From positions 319,960 to 383,959 of the forward strand of contig NC_080049.1 of assembly GCF_026212465.1 (NCBI RefSeq): a DNA stretch of 64,000 nt, read 5' to 3'. Below are positions 60,709-64,000 of the stretch, piece by piece (positions within the stretch are counted from its first letter, which is position 1; every line of letters starts with the position of its first letter). A model generated the notes under the pieces. That model was not told where the DNA came from. It did no database searches and saw nothing but the letters and a program-made list of their open reading frames with translations. Source of the DNA: Amaranthus tricolor. Taxonomy: Eukaryota; Streptophyta; Magnoliopsida; Caryophyllales; Amaranthaceae. A program made the position numbers and the translations under genes.

Positions 60709-61669
60709 TAGGGCTGGCAAAAGCTGACCCGACCTGCTAATCTGATCTGAAACCGACCCGAAATTAGCGGGTTTGGGTTTAGATTTTTGACCCAATTAAC
60801 TAAATGGGTCAACCCGACCTGATCTGTTTATTAAATGGGTTAGGTTCAGGTTGAATATTTAAACCCGAAAAAAACCTGTTTAACCCATTTATTAAATGGG
60901 TCAATCAGGTCAGGTCGACCCATATTTAACCCATTGAAAATTTTAAATAAAGTCATAAAGATAACTAGATAAGTGATAAATCATAAACCCTAAAAATCTA
61001 AAATAATCATAAACCGTTAAATCCATTGAAAATTCTCTGCGGCGTCTTCCTCAGTTTCTCTTCTGCTTCTCTGTGCGACTGTGCGGCGTGCGCCTTCTCC
61101 TTCCTCTTCTTTGCGGCGGCTTCTTCTCTGTGCGACTGTACGTCATCTCCTTCCTCCTCTCTGCGGCACCAAGGTAAGAACTATTTCTTTGTTGCCCGAT
61201 TTTTCTGATTTTTTTTTATCGATTTTTTTCTGATTTGGATTGTGTTCGATTTTTTTGTTTTTGATTTTATGTTCATTGTCGTTACTGCTATTTTCATTGT
61301 TCTTAATGCCATCTTTAATTCTTCATAATAATTTGGTTCGTGTTTGTGTTATTTAGGGTTTGATTTTTTCGACTTTGTTTGTGTTCACCATTTTCACAAT
61401 GACTTTGTTTGTGTTCCATTTTCACAATGAATATAATATTTGGGTTATATGGGTCAAATGACCTGAAATATATGGGTTTAATGACCTGAAAAAAAAAAGC
61501 AGGTTAAATGGGTCATTAGCAGGTTGACCCGACCTGCTACAGATCATGTCGGGGTTTCAATTTTGACCCATTTAATTAAATGGGTCAGGTTCAGGTCAAG
61601 GGTCTATTGAACCATTTATATATGACCCGAACCTGAAAATGACCCAACCCGACCTGTTTGACACCCCTA
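60709..61669. mobile_element. Non-autonomous hAT-type element
   Basis: The left end is TAGGGCTGGCAAAAGCTGAC. The right end, reverse-complemented, is TAGGGGTGTCAAACAGGTCG. Both are classic plant hAT-type ends. Extensive subterminal repeats of GACCCGACCTG, AAATGGGTCA and CAGGTTGA occur in both orientations (60720-60950 and 61440-61660). The 8 bp flanking each end (GGTTATTT and AATTTATT/ATTTATTT) agree imperfectly (6 of 8). No transposase. The centre (about 61030-61175) is a C/T- and G+C-rich block ending in a possible splice donor (CACCAAGGTAAG). Confidence 0.75.
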
Positions 61670-62009
61670 AATTTATTTAGTATCACATTTATTGCACTAA
61701 CAATAAATATTATAACTGTTTGTACTCCACTTAAAAAATCACCCTATTTTTGTTTGATGCAATTCGAGACTAGAAGGAATAAAATTATATGTATTTTGAT
61801 TCTTTTACATGAATGTACGGACTATGTATTATACTGATGGAATATACGTTAGACAGTATGTGAGACCGAGTCAAACGAATACTATTAGCCAATAACCCAA
61901 TCCTTATAATTCGCCACCCTTTTCATTTTTTCGCCACCCCCTAGTAAATTACCATATTGCCCTTGGTTTTTGAAAAAATTACAATTATACCATTGAAGCT
62001 AAAATTTTC

Positions 62010-62017
62010 TATAAAAA
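62010..62017 (+). promoter_or_regulatory. Candidate TATA box of the PMD gene
   Basis: TATAAAAA followed about 20-100 bp downstream by an A/C-rich leader and then a splice donor at 62117. Confidence 0.4.
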
Positions 62018-62115
62018 CCACAATCACACTAAAAATACTCTCACTACAACTAAAAACCAACATACAAAAGCAAAATTTGGGAGCAAAAATTAAGTTCAAT
62101 CCGGAATTTATCAAT

Positions 62116-62445
62116 CGAGGTAAGTTATTTGTAATTAAATTTAATCACGAAAAAAAAAAAAAAAAAATTATAGGAGTCGCCCAGATCTGGGCGACTGGAC
62201 CCCGGTTCAGTCGCCTAATTTTAGGCGACTGAACCGGGGTCGAGCCGCCCAGATCTGGGCGACTCCTATAATTTTTTTTTTTATTTATTATTAAATAAAT
62301 GTTTATGTTTTGTGTATATAAAAATTTTTGTTTTTTAATTTTTTCCTTATATTTAGGAAAAATATATTTAAAGTTTGAAATTTTAAAAAAAAACCTGATT
62401 TTTATTAATAAATTAAGTTATTTGTAATTAAATTTAATCACGAAA
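62116..62445. repeat. Direct duplication of the donor-side segment
   Basis: AAGTTATTTGTAATTAAATT plus TAATCACGAAAAAAA occurs at about 62121-62150 and again at about 62415-62445. Both copies run into an AGTCGC palindrome, so the module repeat-plus-hairpin is duplicated. Confidence 0.75.
62165..62276. repeat. Nested palindrome with three AGTCGC/GCGACT hairpins
   Basis: The whole 112 bp is a near-perfect palindrome (AATTATAGGAG...CTCCTATAATT). Inside are hairpins at 62175-62196 (core CCAGATCTGG), 62209-62230 (core CTAATTTTAG) and 62243-62264 (core CCAGATCTGG, with AGCCGC in place of AGTCGC). The outer two are joined to the centre by GACCCCGGTTC and its complement. Confidence 0.85.
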
Positions 62446-62449
62446 AAAA

Positions 62450-62498
62450 AAAAATTAAAGGAGTCGCCCAGATCTGGGCGACTCCTTTAATTTTTTTT
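62450..62498. repeat. Single AGTCGC/GCGACT hairpin
   Basis: A perfect palindrome with core CCAGATCTGG at 62462-62483, extended by TTAAAGG / CCTTTAA and A/T runs. It is a single-unit version of the nested palindrome at 62165-62276. Confidence 0.85.
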
Positions 62499-62889
62499 TT
62501 TTTTTTTATTTTTTCCGTATGTATTTTATTAATTTTATTATTATTAATTTAATTATTATTATTATTGTATTGTTATTTTTGTTAATATTAAATATATGTT
62601 AATGTTATTATTATTAATATTATTATTATTATTATTATTGTGATTGTTAATTTTGTATTATTAAATATATGTTAATGTTGTTATTATTAATTTTATTATT
62701 ATTATTGTTATTGTTATTTTTATTTATTATTAAATATATGTTTATGTTTTGTATATATTTTTTTTAATTAAATGTTAATAATTTTTTGTTTTTTTTTGTT
62801 ATTTTTTTCCATATTTTATTTATGATTATTATGTATTTAGAAATATTATTATTTATAATATTGAATGAAACCGTAAAAAATTGTAGAAA

Positions 62890-64000
62890 ATGGCTGGTAA
62901 TCAAGGAAAAGGAAAGGGTTTTTTTAGGCAATTGTTGAGAGGTAATAGTTCTAGGCCTACCTTACTCAGAGGGGACCCGCATGAGAGAGGGGTCACGGGT
63001 TCTGCTAGGAGGGCTAGGCAGGAAGAGGCGGCCAGACACAGTGAGGCGCAAAGGTCGAGTACGCTGAACCAAGTGCGTACTCATTTTGATGACCAGGCTG
63101 ATAGCCTCCAGAGTAGTTGGGGGGTTTATAGTGATGATGATAATGATGCTGATGATGTTCAGTTCCAAGGTCCTGAGCCTGCCCCATTGGACTGGACTAT
63201 AGTTCGTGGCCCCGAAGGCAGATTTGCCCGTGGCGGCCCTAGTTCTTCCGCCGCATCTGAGCGTGCAGGAGGAAGTTTTGTCGATAATGAGCCGCCATGG
63301 GGCAGGCCCTCACAGTCCACTAACACAGACTGGTTAGTGACATCACCCCAGCCCGGGGGGCCGACAGATACGCGACTGATCCCTAGCTATGGCGGGCACA
63401 TAGCTAAACTTATTTATGACGGCTCCGAGCGTACGCCTCCGATTCTGGAGTGCCGTATTAGGAAGAGACCGGTGGAGTCCATCATCGGATTGACGGATTT
63501 GTCCGTTGAGCTAGTCGATTTTCTACCTTCCACTTCCCTCGGTCGACTACCGGTCATTATGCACCAGCACATCGACTCTGCTTTGATATCGGCGTTCGTC
63601 GAGAGGTGGCAGCCGGATACGAACACCTTTCACATGCCCTGGGGAGAGATGACGATTATGTTGCACGACGTGCAACGCATATTGGGCATTTCTATTGATG
63701 GTTCTCTGCCGGCTGAGCCTTCGGAGGCGGAGTGGGAGGTTGGTATCACCAATCTGGTCGGCGAGCCTCTGTCTGAGCTTCGACGTAAAGGTTCATTCAC
63801 CAGCGGATGCATAAGCGTTGCTGAACTGATGCGGCTGTGTCATAGGTCGCATGCCTTGGATACCCAGACCACAGCGTACTACATGGCTGTCATTGGCTCT
63901 ACCTTGTTGGCGGATAAGACCAGGACTGACATGCGACCTCACCCGATAGTTGTCGTCAACGACGATGAACAGGACGTGGCTTGGGGTGCGGTGACTTTGG
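62890..64000 (+). CDS. Plant mobile domain (PMD/MAIN-like) protein, 5' part; runs off the window
   Basis: Open from ATG 62890 to the right edge, 370 complete codons without a stop. The N-terminal roughly 100 residues are basic (GKGKGFFRQLLRG, SARRARQEE) and then acidic (about 80-90, Asp-rich), probably disordered. From about residue 220 comes the PMD hallmark: HQHIDSALISAFVERWQPDT, then NTFHMPWGEMTIMLHDVQRI (to about 265) and LGISIDG. Family knowledge: PMD occurs in Arabidopsis MAIN/MAIL proteins, which support genome stability and silencing. It also occurs in many transposon-borne genes of Mutator-like and Gypsy elements, often annotated as 'phosphatase 7 long form homolog'. The frame is visibly G+C-richer than all other genes here. 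Together with the repetitive leader this points to a transposon-borne copy rather than a host gene. The 3' end and any transposase lie outside the window. Confidence 0.8.
   Translation, partial: MAGNQGKGKGFFRQLLRGNSSRPTLLRGDPHERGVTGSARRARQEEAARHSEAQRSSTLNQVRTHFDDQADSLQSSWGVYSDDDNDADDVQFQGPEPAPLDWTIVRGPEGRFARGGPSSSAASERAGGSFVDNEPPWGRPSQSTNTDWLVTSPQPGGPTDTRLIPSYGGHIAKLIYDGSERTPPILECRIRKRPVESIIGLTDLSVELVDFLPSTSLGRLPVIMHQHIDSALISAFVERWQPDTNTFHMPWGEMTIMLHDVQRILGISIDGSLPAEPSEAEWEVGITNLVGEPLSELRRKGSFTSGCISVAELMRLCHRSHALDTQTTAYYMAVIGSTLLADKTRTDMRPHPIVVVNDDEQDVAWGAVTL

Larger units (their letters stand above)
61670..62889 (+). other. Promoter, leader and probable 5'-UTR intron of the PMD gene
   Basis: A TATA box candidate lies at 62010-62017. 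A C/A-rich leader then runs to CAATCGAG, followed by GTAAGT (62117), a good donor. TTGTAG at 62881-62886 is a good acceptor three bases before the ATG. The enclosed roughly 770 bp contain the palindromes at 62165-62276 and 62450-62498, a direct duplication of the donor-side sequence, and TTATTA-rich repeats. The segment from about 61905 (TTCGCCACCC...TCGCCACCCCC) may already belong to the mobile element carrying the gene. Confidence 0.45.

Noticed and set aside
61026..61208. Ser/Cys-rich open frame
   Set aside because: It falls in the C/T-rich centre of the hAT element and has no protein-like features.
61957..62232. Open frame across the PMD leader
   Set aside because: It crosses the probable splice donor and the palindrome and has low-complexity composition.
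62165..62498. G+C-rich hairpins with T-runs as transcription terminators
   Set aside because: Intrinsic terminators of this type are bacterial; the context is a plant nuclear intron.
62962..63812. Minus-strand open frames
   Set aside because: They are antisense shadows of the long G+C-rich PMD frame.

Overview
The window looks like a stretch of a eudicot nuclear genome. It is AT-rich. Its genes are split by canonical GT-AG introns, it has long TA microsatellites, and it carries many miniature inverted-repeat elements and retrotransposon fragments. The proteins belong to plant families: GDPDL, GH28 polygalacturonase, N-glycan xylosyltransferase, MO25, and a eugenol-synthase-like reductase. 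I cannot name the species. Nothing looks prokaryotic or organellar, and I saw no rRNA, tRNA gene or CRISPR array.

Layout, left to right. (1) 1082-6846 (+): nine-exon GDPD-like GPI-anchored protein of the SHV3/SVL type. (2) 9149-11269 (+): four-exon polygalacturonase with all four GH28 motifs. A TRIM-like element sits in an intron of each of these two genes, in opposite orientation. (3) 12988-16245 (+): gene of unknown function resembling Arabidopsis At4g26450, beginning with a 5-nt coding exon. (4) 16246-23975: repeat-rich intergenic DNA. (5) 23976-27582 (+): six-exon pirin with intact metal ligands. (6) 29430-38027 (+): three-exon beta-1,2-xylosyltransferase of the Golgi N-glycan pathway. 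Its 6.6-kb first intron holds a solo-LTR candidate, an old tandem duplication and a LINE remnant. (7) 43120-46539 (+): eleven-exon MO25-like scaffold. (8) 53331-53531 (+): 66-residue single-membrane-span protein. (9) 55361-58744 (-): five-exon eugenol-synthase/isoflavone-reductase-like enzyme. (10) 62890 to the right edge (+): the start of a plant-mobile-domain (PMD/MAIN-like) reading frame, conspicuously G+C-richer than its surroundings.

All multi-exon models were built by hand. The splice phases close exactly, giving 754, 387, 647, 299, 525, 355 and 326 residues. Two genes (GDPDL, polygalacturonase) act at the cell wall or plasma membrane. Otherwise the genes are not obviously a pathway or cluster.

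The most unusual structure is at the right end. The likely 5'-UTR intron of the PMD gene carries nested palindromes whose different cores are all bracketed by AGTCGC and GCGACT. A second hairpin element about 5 kb away, in an intron of the reductase gene, uses the same brackets around another core. A compact non-autonomous hAT element lies between them. Many other long inverted repeats occur throughout and are listed separately.
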